DNA of 64,000 nt from Ryuthela nishihirai (Eukaryota > Arthropoda > Arachnida > Araneae > Heptathelidae), in assembly GCA_038380435.1 (NCBI GenBank), contig JAWZYU010000028.1:27698201-27762200 (forward strand), in the 5' to 3' direction. Of the stretch, positions 20,871 through 30,884 are shown piece by piece. Under the pieces are notes generated by a model that saw only the letters and a program-made list of their open reading frames with translations, ran no database searches and had not been told where the DNA came from. The translations under genes were made by a program, and so were the position numbers. Every line of letters begins with the position of its first letter. Positions within the stretch are counted from its first letter, which is position 1.

Positions 20871-21006
20871 GTTGGGTGTTTAAAAACATTTGAGTTAACG
20901 AGAAATTAAAGATACAAAAGTTCGAGTTAACGAGAGTTAAAAGTAATTGGAAGAATTAAAAGACTAACCCAAAATTCAACTAAATGTATTCGCAATTAAT
21001 ACTGAC

Positions 21007-21326
21007 CTGTTCGAATCGCAAAAGGTAACAGCAGGAGCCAATACCGATTCTGGATACTCGACATAGATATCCACCACGGAAGGATAGGTTAAAACGATAT
21101 TCATAAATTGCGTTGTTTGGTAGACGAATCCTACGAAGCATACAATGAGTACGAATATCTTGTATATTTTTCTGTAATTGCTATGAGTCTGAACAATCTG
21201 AGGGAATCCATTGACAAGGGAGTGTTCGAAGAGATAGTTGGCGTACTTCGTTAGAGTTTCTGTCTCCTTGGAAACTGGCTCTTCCTTCCCACTCATTGCT
21301 TGTTCATCTTATGATGCGCATAGTTC
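21007..21326 (-). CDS. DEG/ENaC channel gene 1, first coding exon (N-terminus, TM1)
   Basis: Minus-strand exon from acceptor TTTTCCTTGCAG (intron ends 21327) to donor AACAG/GTCAGT. ATG at 21296-21294 is the first in frame; an in-frame TAA lies just upstream. The 96 codons plus two bases encode a cytoplasmic N-terminus with LFEHSLVNGFPQI (residues about 22-34), corresponding to the conserved gating motif of DEG/ENaC channels where His-Gly is usual; here it is Asn-Gly. TM1 is KIFVLIVCFVGFVYQTTQFM (46-65), followed by LAPAVTFCDSN, the FPAVTxCNxN motif after TM1. A five-codon upstream ORF (21321-21304) precedes the start. The acceptor implies a further 5' UTR exon to the right. The plasma-membrane cation channel role is inferred from family. 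Confidence 0.92.
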
Positions 21327-21610
21327 CTGCAAGGAAAATATAACAAGCTAAATGGAGACCAGGTTTCACACACATTTGAAGAAATTGGATTCAAACGAAT
21401 ATTATTTAAGTATAAGTCATGTTTCGGGGGAAAAAAAAAAACGTTTCATCGGAGCATATTTTACTTCTATTTACACCGATATCATTGTTTTGAAAATAAA
21501 AAATATTTCATGTTTTTTCTTATATTTTATATATTCTTTCAGCGTAAACTCTAAGAGTTAGCTGAAAAGGTTTAGTTTCGAACTTCTTTTATACATGATA
21601 ATGTTCTACC
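21327..21610. other. No gene seen; intron side of exon 1
   Basis: AT-rich sequence with an A-run at 21431-21441. Confidence 0.5.
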
Positions 21611-21624
21611 ACTGAATATAGAGA

Positions 21625-22735
21625 GCTCTCAGGGATAAATTACCTGACTAAGCCTAGTGATAGATAACTGAATGCCAAAGCACCTGGCTCAGCATTGGGA
21701 TAGCTAAGTGTGAAGAACACCTGACTGAGCTTAGGAAAGCTAAATGATAAGGCACCTGCTGATCCTAGGAATACTTAATGGTAAAGTACCTGCTGAGTCT
21801 AGGAATAGCTCAGTGACAAAGCACCTGACTCAGGCTAGGGATAGCTCAATGGTAAAGTACCTGACTGAGACTATGGATAACTCAATGATAGAACACCTGA
21901 TTGAGCCTAAAAATAACTCAGTGGCAAAGCACATGATTCAGACTAGGGATAGCTCCGTGGTAGAACACTTGATTGAGCCTTGGGGATAGTTCAGTAGCTG
22001 AGAACCTGCCAGAACCGAGGAATAGCTCAGTAGCTGAGAACCTGCCAGAACCGAGGAATAGCTCAGTAGCTGAGAACCTGCCAGAACCGAGGAATAGCTC
22101 AGTAGCTGAGAACCTGCCAGAACCGAGGAATAGCTCAGTAGCTGAGAACCTGCCAGAACCGAGGAATAGCTCAGTAGCAGAGCATCTCTGAGACTATGGA
22201 TAGCTCAGTGGTAGAGCACCTGACTGAGCCTAGGAATAGTTCAATAGTAGAGTCTTGACTAAGCCTAGGAGTAGCTCAGTGATAGAACACTGACTGAACC
22301 TAGAAATTGCTTAACAGCAAAGCACCTGACTCAGACTAGGGATAACTCAGTGGCAGTGCACCTGACTCAGGCTAGGGACAGCTCCATGGTACAGCATGGA
22401 ATAGTCCCATGGTAGAGAGCACCTAAACCTAGGAATTGGTCAATGGTAAAGCATATACCTGACTGAACCTAGGAATTGCTCAGTGGTAAAGCACATGACT
22501 GAGATTAGGGTTTGCTATTTGGCAGATCATCTGACTGGGCTTTTGGGATAGCTCAGTTATGACGAACAAGACTTAACTACGGATAATTTCAGTAGTAGAA
22601 CTTATAAGCCGAAGAATAACTCAGTAGGAGAGCAATGTCTGAACCTAGGAATAGCTCACTGGCAGATCACTTATCATGTTTTCAGGAAGTCATAGGTTCG
22701 AATCGCACTCCTAATGAAACTGCTTTCAGCTGACA
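21625..22735 (+). repeat. Tandem array of a tRNA 5'-half-like 36-bp unit
   Basis: About 27 units of the form TAGGAATAGCTCAGTGGTAG + AGCACCTGACTGAGCC. The unit carries a D-arm/A-box-like core (TAGCTCAGTGGTAGAGCAC). Units 21990-22185 are five nearly identical 36-bp copies (GCTGAGAACCTGCCAGAACC core); the others are diverged, with changed lengths. The array ends at 22645-22735 in a unit that continues into a complete tRNA-like sequence with B box GGTTCGAATCG (22696-22706). Open frames through it (for example the SSVAENLPEPRN repeat) are by-products of the 36-bp period. Confidence 0.9.
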
Positions 22736-22929
22736 CTCATTAGTCAATATAATTGCAGCTCTCCATGAAACAGATAAAAATAAATATTTATAACATCCTT
22801 TCTTCAGTGGGCAGTACCTCTTCCATTCCCGATTTATATATGACATCATGAGTGACTAAAGATTATGGAACTAGATGTTTATAATCCCTCTTAGCTGTAA
22901 CTAAACTAGCCTTTACATATTGGAAATAA

Positions 22930-23165
22930 TTTTTGAAAAAAATTTGGTTTCGTCCTGCGTGGGATTTGTGCCCACGTCTCCCAAAAGAAGAATGCCAGGT
23001 GTCATAACTGCTAGCCATCAGAGACTAACCGTTTTCTCTAAAAATGTGTTAGCCTCTGATGCTATAGCATTTATGATGCCAGAAGTGCATGCTTCTGGGA
23101 GACGTGGGTTCGAATCCCACTCAGAACGAAACCAAAATTTTTCAGCAAATTATTTCAAGTGTTTC
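22930..23165. repeat. Inverted pair of tRNA-like sequences (foldback, arms about 100 bp)
   Basis: Right arm: GTTAGCCTCTGATGC ... GAGACGTGGGTTCGAATCCC (B box 23107-23118). The left arm carries the same sequence inverted (GGGATTTGTGCCCACGTCTC). The whole reads as one tRNA-like SINE copied head-to-head. Confidence 0.75.
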
Positions 23166-23214
23166 TTGTCAACAGGACATTATCTGTGATACTTCATTAC
23201 TGTAATCATTATAT

Positions 23215-23300
23215 AGTTCAGTCGTAGAGCACCTGACATGTTGTCAAGATGCAGTGGGTTCAGCCCAATTCCAGTCGAATCTCACCAGTTAATTTTTGAG
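23215..23300 (+). mobile_element. tRNA-like SINE-C fragment
   Basis: TAGTTCAGTCGTAGAGCACC (A box), CTGACATGTTGTCAAG arm and a decayed B box GGGTTCAGCCC. Confidence 0.55.
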
Positions 23301-23353
23301 TGTTCCTTGGTTACAGGATGACTGGTTGTACCTGTGCGTTAATATTATTGTAT

Positions 23354-25345
23354 GTACACCGAAGAGCCAAAACATTATGACCAGCTCGTCTTTAGGCGAA
23401 TCGAAGCAACTGCAGGTAAACAACGGCGCATGTGAAGGTCATGAAAGGGTGTAAATAACACCTTATACTGAGCTCTGTTAATTAATGTTATTCTTGTTCT
23501 TCAGACGGGAAAGGCAGCGGACTTAAGTGAGTTTGACAAAGGCCAAATTGTAATGGCCAGACGACTGGGTCCGAGCATTTCCGAGACAGCAAGGCTTGTG
23601 GGGTGCTCAGGGTTAGCTGTGGTTACTACCTTAAAAAAGTGGTCCGAAGAGGGAAAAATCATGAACTGCGAGCATGGTATGGGCCGACCACGGCTCATCG
23701 ATGCTAAAGGTGAGCGAAGTCTATCTTATATGGTATGGTATAAGCCAACATAAGGGATAATCTGGCACATCTCGTCCGTAATTTGAATGCTGGTGACGGG
23801 AGTAATGTGTCACAACACACAGTACATCGAAACCTGCTGAAAATGGGGTTGTGTAGCCGCAGGTCGATCCGAGCGCCCATGCTAACCTTGGTTCACTGTC
23901 GAAAACACGTACATTGTGCATGCGAGCATCAAAACTGGACCTTGAATGATTTAAAGAAGGCCGTCTGGTCCGATGAATCTCGTTTCCTGTTGTACCCTGT
24001 GGACGGCCAGGTACGTGTACGTCGTATACCTGGGGAAGTGTTGGTACCAGGATGCACCATGGGACGAAAACAAGCTGGTGGAGGAAGTGTAATGTTTTGG
24101 GCAATATTCTGCTGGGAAACCCTGGGTCCAGTCATTCATGTGCTTAAATATGATTGAATGATGCCATCCGACGTTCCACTATACAGGACAGTACTGCATC
24201 TTATGGATGGCACCAAAAGCCACCTTCGTGTGATGGTTGAGGCCTATCAAAACATTGACATTGAGGCTGCGAAGCAGCTGAGAGAGTACCTGTCGTTTGC
24301 ATGACTTTTATGTTATCGGAATCTTCTGTTCATTCATATCTCTGATTTTGGTACTTTCGAATTTTGAGCCTTGTGTGCTCGTTGATGTCTATCAGAACGC
24401 TGACATTAAGGCTGCGGAGCAGCTGAGAGAGTACGTATCGTCTAAATTAGTTTAATATCATGGAAATCAGTCAGTTCATTCATATCTCTAATTATGGAAT
24501 TTTCGAATTTTGAACCGTGCCGATGATTTATTGTCAATATGGTTAGGTAGTATTATGGTATAAGTTTTACTGCAACTCTGTACATGAATTGTGTACAACT
24601 CTGTACATGACAATGTGTACTGCAACTCTGTACTGCAACTCTGTACATGAATTGTGCTGAAAGTCTACCTTTTTTAAGGTTTAAATTCGAGCTCTTTTAA
24701 TTTTAAAAACATGATATTCGCTACTTAAATATCAGTTATTTGGGACAGATGTCCAAGTTCGAAGCTCTAGTAGTTTCGTGGATGGTTGGGTGAGGGAACC
24801 CACTGGACAGCTGTTGGGAAAAGGGTGTCAGGCTCCCGTCAAGGCCTTCCAGCGTGTTCTTTAACGTGCGTGGGTGTGTCTCTCACACACACGGAACCAA
24901 GGCTTAACGTCCCGTACGACGGAAACTGTTGGGCTTGAAAAGACGGTGGTCTTTTCAAGCCCAACAGTGACCACTATTCACTGTAGGCAGGGCGGGGAGT
25001 TTGGCAGTCATTCATGTGCAGGAAACTATGACATCTACCCCTACCTAAACATCATTGCAAACCAGGTATCTGCTTTCATACAACGGTATATCCCTCTAGA
25101 AGTGCCTTCTTTCAGCGGGATAATGCGCCATGCCACACTGCCCGGATTGTTCGAGAATGGTTCACGGAACATGAGGAAGACTTCCAAGTGTTGTCTTGGC
25201 CTCTAAATGTTTCAGACATCAGTCCAATCGAGCATCTGTGGTTTGTGTTGGAACAGCATATCCGATCTGCGGCGGCTCAACCACGTAACTTACAAGAGTT
25301 AAAGAATCTGCTGGTAACCGGTTGGTACCAGGACATATGTGGACT
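23354..25345 (+). pseudogene. Tc1-like transposon with interrupted transposase gene
   Basis: Left end ACACCGAAGAGCCAAAACAT (23354), a Tc1-type terminal repeat. Transposase frames: 23520-23750, [20 protein letters not shown] plus a second HTH ending in [12 protein letters not shown]; 23783-24157, WSDESRFLLYPVDGQ (first catalytic Asp, VWSDE block) and a GGSVMFWAIFCWETLGP strand; after the inserted element X, fragments of DNAPCHTARIVREWF (second Asp, out of frame) and 25188-25330, SDISPIEHLWFVLEQHIR (third acidic residue block). Frameshifts occur at about 23735 and 25050. Element X split the gene (15-bp duplication), so the transposon is dead but nearly complete. Confidence 0.85.
24144..25004 (-). 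mobile_element. Element X, copy 2, with 15-bp target duplication
   Basis: Bounded by CAGTCATTCATGTGC at 24129-24143 and 25005-25019 within the Tc1 transposase gene. Read on the minus strand it begins at the SINE-A body (CTCCCCGCCCTGCC, 24996-24983), runs to the CCATCCACGAAAC point (24790-24778) and continues into the long 3' part shared with 7505-8118. Within the 3' part a segment of about 165 bp (AGGCTGCGAAGCAGCTGAGA / AGGCTGCGGAGCAGCTGAGA) is present twice, and a 17-18 bp CAACTCTGTACATGA unit is repeated at 24570-24656. A 20-bp snap-back lies at 24925-24968. Confidence 0.75.
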
Positions 25346-25352
25346 GCACCAT

Positions 25353-25385
25353 ACCTGGACATATGCAGTTTGCATATGTCCAGGT
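25353..25385. repeat. Short hairpin, 15-bp arms, 3-base loop
   Basis: ACCTGGACATATGCA and its inverse with GTT between, at the 3' end of the Tc1 transposase gene. A further GGACATATG copy lies at 25331-25339. Confidence 0.85.
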
Positions 25386-25387
25386 AA

Positions 25388-25735
25388 CTGAGTTCGACAG
25401 ATGGCATATTGTTGGCATGAGAGACCATCTTTCTCATCAAGATATTGTGTCTCATGTGGGACGTAGTGTATCCACTGTGCATCAACTATGCAGAGAATGG
25501 CTCGAAGATGGGCAATGAATACGTCGGGTAGGTTCTGGACCTCATCAGCAAACAACCCCAAAGGAAGATAGCCATCTTCAAAGGTTGGCTATAACAGATT
25601 GCTCTGCCCTGTCTATGGCCTTGGCTAAAGAGTGGAAGTTAGTAACACATCTTTCAATGTCGGGTGTAACAATTCGACGCCGTTTATTGCAATTTGGACG
25701 GAACGCATATCGGCCATTGCTAAGACTGTCTCTGA
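25388..25735 (+). pseudogene. Second Tc1-like transposase relic (HTH region)
   Basis: FDRWHIVGMRDHLSHQDIVS and VGRSVSTVHQLCREWLEDGQ, then a stop/frameshift and RLAITDCSALSMALAKEW and GVTIRRRLLQFGRNAYRPLL: both HTH modules of a different Tc1-like transposase. It breaks off where the next tandem repeat starts. Confidence 0.8.
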
Positions 25736-25759
25736 TGTTTGATGTAATTTATTTGAGAA

Positions 25760-26045
25760 CATTGGTTCGGCGCAAACTTATTCGACGGAATTTTTTCAAA
25801 ACGGAAATTTGTTCCACGGAATTTTGTTCGATGGAAATTTGTTCGAAACGGAAATTTATTCGAAATGGAAATTTGTTCGAAACAGAATTTCGTTTGAAGT
25901 GGAATTTTGTTCGAAACGGGAATTTGTTGGACAGAAATTTGTTCGATGGAATTTTGTTCGACAGAAATTTGTTCGATGGAATTTTGTTCGACAGAAATTT
26001 GTTCGAAAAGGAAATTTGTTCGACCAACATTTTATTGAAAGTTCG
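25760..26045. repeat. 15/30-bp tandem repeat (GAAATTTGTTCGACA type)
   Basis: GAAATTTGTTCGACA and GAATTTTGTTCGATG alternate to make 30-bp units, exact at about 25925-26015 and degenerate to the left. Frames through it on both strands stay open by period, not by coding. Confidence 0.85.
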
Positions 26046-26779
26046 AAAATTGAGAAATATTGAGAGACAGCTAAAGGGTGTACTCCTCGATAAGGTCTAT
26101 TCTGGTTCCGTGCTTCTGGTGTGTCACTGGGGAATCATTAGAAGGGAGGAAAGGATCTGGGAAGAGAGGCAACAGAGGAGAAGGCTGTCTTAGATTTGGC
26201 AGAATAAAACGTTACTTGCTTTACACACGATCTAGTCATCTTTTACTTCCATTTCGTTTTCGCTATTCTTATAAGCTATATTTATTTCCAGCGTTTATTT
26301 TCATTTGACTTTAACTGGAGTTTTTGTTGTTGTTGTTGTTTTTTGCTAGTTTTTGTCTGTTTTGGGTAAGTTTTCTCTGCTGATTGTTTTGTCTCAGATT
26401 TCTTGGGTTGCTCTCTATATCTTGAGAGGTTTCAGCTGCAGAGTCTGATGTTCTTCGCATCTTGTGAATAATACAGATTACTCCGTAGTGGAGAGCTGCT
26501 ATTTTTGGAATGTTATAATAGTGTTGCTGGGCTTTGTTAGGATGGTGCATCCGGTATCTTCTGTCGGTTTAAGACTGAATGGATTATAAGAGTTTTTGAA
26601 TTTTAACTTTCTTTGAACAAACTTTGGCTGTTTAGAAGTAAACAACAGTGATGTCTTTATTTTATATTTTTATTTTTTGGCACCTTTCATTTTATATTTT
26701 TACTACCGCAACCACGTGCTGAGTGATTTTTCAAATATGACCACCACACCCTATGTTTTGTCAATGGTGCTCCTATTTT
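26046..26779. other. No gene seen
   Basis: Contains a (GTT)n microsatellite at 26322-26342 and AT-rich sequence. Confidence 0.5.
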
Positions 26780-27245
26780 CGAAGACCAATAGCTTTTAAA
26801 ATAACCGTTTTATAGAAAATGTGATTAAGGTAAATTAAAGTTCGAAATAATTTCTATCGAAATATCCATTTTAAACAATATTCCTTAAGTATTTAAAGAA
26901 TTATGGAAATTTGAACATGTAAGAATAGCAGTGCTAGATATTGGAATTTCAAACCAGTTTATATCTATAAAAATTACATATTTTGAAAGTATATGCAAAT
27001 AATTTCTTAAATGTTTTTTTATTGATAAATTTCTTAGAACAGATTGCTGCTCAGAAAGGTTTAAACTTCAATACCTGTTTAAATGCTGAGAAAATATTGT
27101 TAAAAATCGAGATTTAGTTACATTTGATTAAGACCTATATATTTTCCTCAGCCACTTTTTCTCAAAAAGAAAACGAGCTGATTTTAGAAGTTATAGAACT
27201 TCGAAATTAGCGCCCCATTGATATAACATGGGGTTGTCATATTAC
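26780..27245. mobile_element. Foldback MITE family FB-1, near complete
   Basis: Arm 26800-26950 (AGTATTTAAAGAATTATGGA) and inverted arm 27085-27240 (GATTTTAGAAGTTATAGAAC, ATTGATATAACATGG). Ends not preserved. Confidence 0.55.
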
Positions 27246-27574
27246 GTCAATGTGAAGCTGATTTCGAATAATTGCACTAACTTTAGTGATTACTCAGGAT
27301 ATGTCTTTTATAATGGCCCAGAACTAATGAATACATGAATAAATGTTTTGGGTTTTGGGAGAGGGCCAAATGGTTAGATTGAAGCAGAACGAACTTAAAC
27401 ACAGTTCCAGTGTATAATTTTTTCCTTCTATGTATTTTAGTGCTCCTTCAAAACATTTTTACGATATATATGGTATTATATATCATTAACACTTTCACTA
27501 TATTTCTAATTATTAATAAGACCATGACCCCTTAAACTGAAAGAGAAAACTACAACCGGGGAGAGTCGCCCCAC
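27246..27574. other. No gene seen
   Basis: AT-rich; no motif recognised. Confidence 0.5.
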
Positions 27575-27586
27575 TCCTCCCAAATA

Positions 27587-27973
27587 GGGGCTGGGGTGGC
27601 TCAGTCGGTAGCGCGCCAGGCTCGTAATCTGTAGTCCCAGGTTCGAGTCCTAGCTGGGTCAGCGTTGAGATTTATCTCCGCAAAAATTCCCCGCCCTGCC
27701 CACGGTCAGTAGGGGACACCAATGGGCTTGGAAAGGCCGCCGTCCGTCGGATGGGACATTAAGTCGTGACCCCCCTGTGCGGCAGAGCCATACCTTGTGC
27801 ACGTTAAAGAACACGCTTGGATGGCCTTGACGGGAGGCTACCATCTGTCTCCCAACAGCTGTTCCAGTGGGTCCCCTCCTCCAACCTTCTCTGAGCCTTC
27901 GGGGTCCATGTGACTTGGTCATTTAGCCCATGCTGTGCAAAAAAGTGCTGCTCAGAGGTAAAACAACCCAACT
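27587..27973 (+). mobile_element. SINE-A, full length, 12-bp target duplication
   Basis: Flanked by TCCTCCCAAATA at 27575-27586 and 27974-27985. A box TGGCTCAGTCGGTAGCG (27597-27613), B box GGTTCGAGTCC (27640-27650), tail GGTAAAACAACCCAAC. The head folds as a tRNA with loop CT-CGT-AA, so a Thr(CGT)-like ancestor is inferred. Confidence 0.95.
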
Positions 27974-28014
27974 TCCTCCCAAATACATACACAACATTCC
28001 GAAAAATGTCATAT

Positions 28015-28137
28015 TGTACACCGAGACTGTACACGAAGGCTGCCAGATCACTAATTTCTAAAAAAATCGTTGCTAGATGTTTTTTCTGAATTCTGTAATC
28101 AACCACAGTGTTGGGATATTTTTTTGAGCGACTGTAC
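28015..28137 (+). mobile_element. Tc1-type MITE half (CAGTCGCTCAAAAA end)
   Basis: CTGCCAGATCACTAATTTCT ... TTTTTTGAGCGACTGTA. Same end as 11280-11396 and 62665-62876. Confidence 0.6.
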
Positions 28138-29210
28138 AGCCCCTCTGGTGGCGATGCATGGCGATATCCAGTACAACATTGAGTCAAACAACAGTCGGAT
28201 ATTTTCCTGTAGCAGATTTTGCCATGCATGCTCCAATTGCTGAGATAGTTCGTCGACTTTCCAGTTTCAAAACTATGGAGACATTCCCAGGAGAGGTGAG
28301 CCGTGTGCGGCCTGGCATTATCATGTTGGTAAGTGGCACCTGGAAGACGTGACAGAAAAGCAACATGGCAGTTTGCAGACTGTCGTCAATGTACCACTGT
28401 GCTCTTAAAGTACCATGTAGCACTATTAGGAAGACTGGCTGCCACAGAAGATGGCTCCCCAGATTATAACACCAGATGTACTGCTCCACAATGTAGGCCG
28501 GATCGGAACGCATCGGTCATCCGCTCCCAGGCAAAAGCAGGAATCATCACTGAACACTATATACACCAGTCGGATGCAGCCTATGCTTTCTGGACACGAC
28601 ACAACTCTAGATGGCAGAGCCGATGTTCAGTGGTTAGTGGCAGCCGTCGTAAAGGGAGGCAAGAATGTTGTCCAGCCGCTGCCAGTCGTCTTCCAATGTT
28701 GCGTCTTGATACAGCATGCTCCATGGAGGACGTTACGTATCTTCAGATGGTAGATAGCGATGCCGCCGGTTCCTTCGTGGTAAGTATGTGTACCCTCCTA
28801 GACTCAGTGCCGCCAACATCGTCCTACTGTGGCATCGCTCTGACCCAGATGCCCGGCGATACATCGACATGACATGCCCTCTCGAACTCACTGAGTTGCT
28901 GGTACGGTTGTCGGGTGTGTCATTGCAGCATCCCCATCGGCTACTGATATCACGCAACTGCAGTAAGAATGGTCAATGCAAGTGTACTTTCCAGGATGCC
29001 CATTACCATGTGTGTTGGGACTGCTCTGTACTTTTTTGGCGCCGAATTTCTAATTGTTTGTGTGCCTGGCCAGGACTCATTTGCATTCCGAGTTTCAAGG
29101 TTAACGGACTATTTTATCAGGATATCTCAATTTTTTGCCACAGAATGCATTTTTGGTTGGAAATTTCATATTCCAGTGTCGGAATCTGATTATCAAGAGG
29201 TCAAAAGACA
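28138..29210 (-). pseudogene. Tc1-like transposase relic
   Basis: Minus strand: an early region near 28957-28733 (GSERCHSRTM, GYTYLPRRNRRHR in a broken frame), then 28513-28184 with VFLIVLHGTLRAQWYIDDSL, the GPLxxLHGTLTGQRYLDE block between the first and second catalytic residues, followed by residues of a QDNARPHTA block in shifted frames. Stops and frameshifts throughout. 28990-29210 holds its degraded 5' flank. Confidence 0.7.
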
Positions 29211-29627
29211 TTAATTTGTAATTTTAGATGGCGCTAAATATAGAAAAGGTAAAACTTGAACCAACATTGCAAACGATATATTTATGCTAGAAATTAAAAC
29301 TTCTGCTGGTAAAATGTAGCGATGAAGAACAGACATGTAGTTAACTTACCAACAGAAGCATAATTTATAAAAAAAGAATAACGAGAGTGAGATAAATTTG
29401 GCAGCCTAGTCGGTTGCCTGCTATCTCAATTATTATTTTCTCATGTACCTTAATTGAAATATATATTCTTAAAATACGATTCGGTTGTTCTTTATTTAAA
29501 TTATTATTTATTATTTTATTTAATTTAAAAATTTAAATAATATTTCAATATAGTAAAAATGAGTAAATTATAAGTGATTGATTTTACAAGACAATGAAAC
29601 AAAACAACTTTTTCATGTTTAAAAAAA
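29211..29627. other. No gene seen
   Basis: Very AT-rich (29440-29560). Confidence 0.5.
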
Positions 29628-29824
29628 AAAATACCCCCTCAAGCAGCTGCTTGCCACAGAGGTCTGACAGTAGCCTGTCAGTTTATATGCCACAGTAGGA
29701 GATCTGAGAGGATGGCAGTACCTCAGCAGAAAAACGACACACACATCCATGCCTAATCCGGGGCTCGAACCCAGGTCCCTTAGATCAGTAGCCAAACGTG
29801 CTAACCACTCGGCCACGGGACGGC
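29628..29824 (-). mobile_element. SINE-B, full length
   Basis: Minus strand: GCCGTCCCGTGGCCGAGTGG (A box), GGTTCGAGCCC (B box, about 29760-29770), short body with CTGACAGGCTACTGTCAGAC, tail CTTGAGGGGGTATTTTTTTT. The head resembles a Ser/Leu-class tRNA (TGGCCGAGTGGTTA). Confidence 0.9.
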
Positions 29825-30044
29825 TTTTCATGTTTAGGGATAAATAAATTATTTTTGATTGTACTGGACTAATAGTATATTACCACTTATATATACTTTC
29901 CTTTAGCAAATACTATGGTACAGACATACCACGATGCTATTCTTCACGAGTCTTAAAGAATAACATCCTGGTGATACAATGACTTGCAAGATGAAGATCA
30001 TTGCGCAAATTTTTTTTATGAAAATATTAGAGAATTTCTGTATT

Positions 30045-30560
30045 ATGTCAAAGGAAATTTAATTTCGAAGCTCCATAATTTTTAAAATATGCATTTAATG
30101 GAAAAATGTGACTGACGGTAAATTGAAGATCATAATCAAATCTTCTTAAATATCGATTTTCAACAATCTTCGTTCAGTATTTAAAGAGTTATGGAAGCTG
30201 GAATATTTAACAACAGCAATACCTCCTTATGATTTTACCTGAGAAAGTATTCAAAGTTAAGTAATAATTATTGTTTCAAACTATTTAATCAAATAAATAT
30301 GTATATTAGAAGTTTGCTTAGCGATTATATCACTATTGGACAGTTATGAACGATTTTTTATATACGTAAAAAATATATATTTTTTTAAATATTCCAGATT
30401 CCATTTCTTTAAATACTGAGCGAATATTTTTGAAAATCTAGACTTAAGTACATTTGATTATGATCCTTAATTTATCTTGAATTGTATATTTTCATTGAAT
30501 ACTTATTTCAGAAGTTATAGAGCCTCGAAATTAGATTCCCATTCATATTACATGGAAATT
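30045..30560. mobile_element. Foldback MITE family FB-1, near complete
   Basis: Arm 30055-30220 (CGTTCAGTATTTAAAGAGTT) and inverted arm 30395-30550 (CAGAAGTTATAGAGCCTCGA), central spacer AT-rich. Confidence 0.6.
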
Positions 30561-30884
30561 ATGTAGTATTTTTGCAGTGCAGTAATTTATTAATAGCAGT
30601 TTCCCACACTGTAACCCCTGCAAAAATTTTAGGCAAAAAAAATGAAAAGATAAAATAAAGGAATTATTTTTATGAAATTTTAATATTCCTTGAAGTATAC
30701 CGCTTATAACCACTTACAGCAGAAATATGAATTAAATATATATATTATATTGAATCATCCGTCACATTTCATTAGCCTCATTCTCTTACGTTGCAATTTA
30801 ATATTGCTAATTTTTTAACTTTCTGTTTCTTTATTGTGCATTGTTTAGAAACAGAGGTAAATATCAATTTCCATATCATATACA
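30561..30884. other. No gene seen
   Basis: AT-rich. Confidence 0.5.

Noticed and set aside
20565..20889. Hydrophobic frames on the minus strand
   Set aside because: By-products of the 60-bp tandem repeat.
21744..22191. Repeat protein frames (SSVAENLPEPRN units)
   Set aside because: The 36-bp period is a multiple of three, so the frame stays open by structure; the tRNA-like core explains the DNA better.
22645..22735. A true tRNA gene at the end of the 36-bp array
   Set aside because: The A and B boxes are present but the anticodon loop lacks T33 and the acceptor stem does not pair; called tRNA-like only.
28333..29189. Plus-strand frames of 100-179 codons
   Set aside because: They are antisense to a Tc1 transposase relic whose motifs are on the minus strand.
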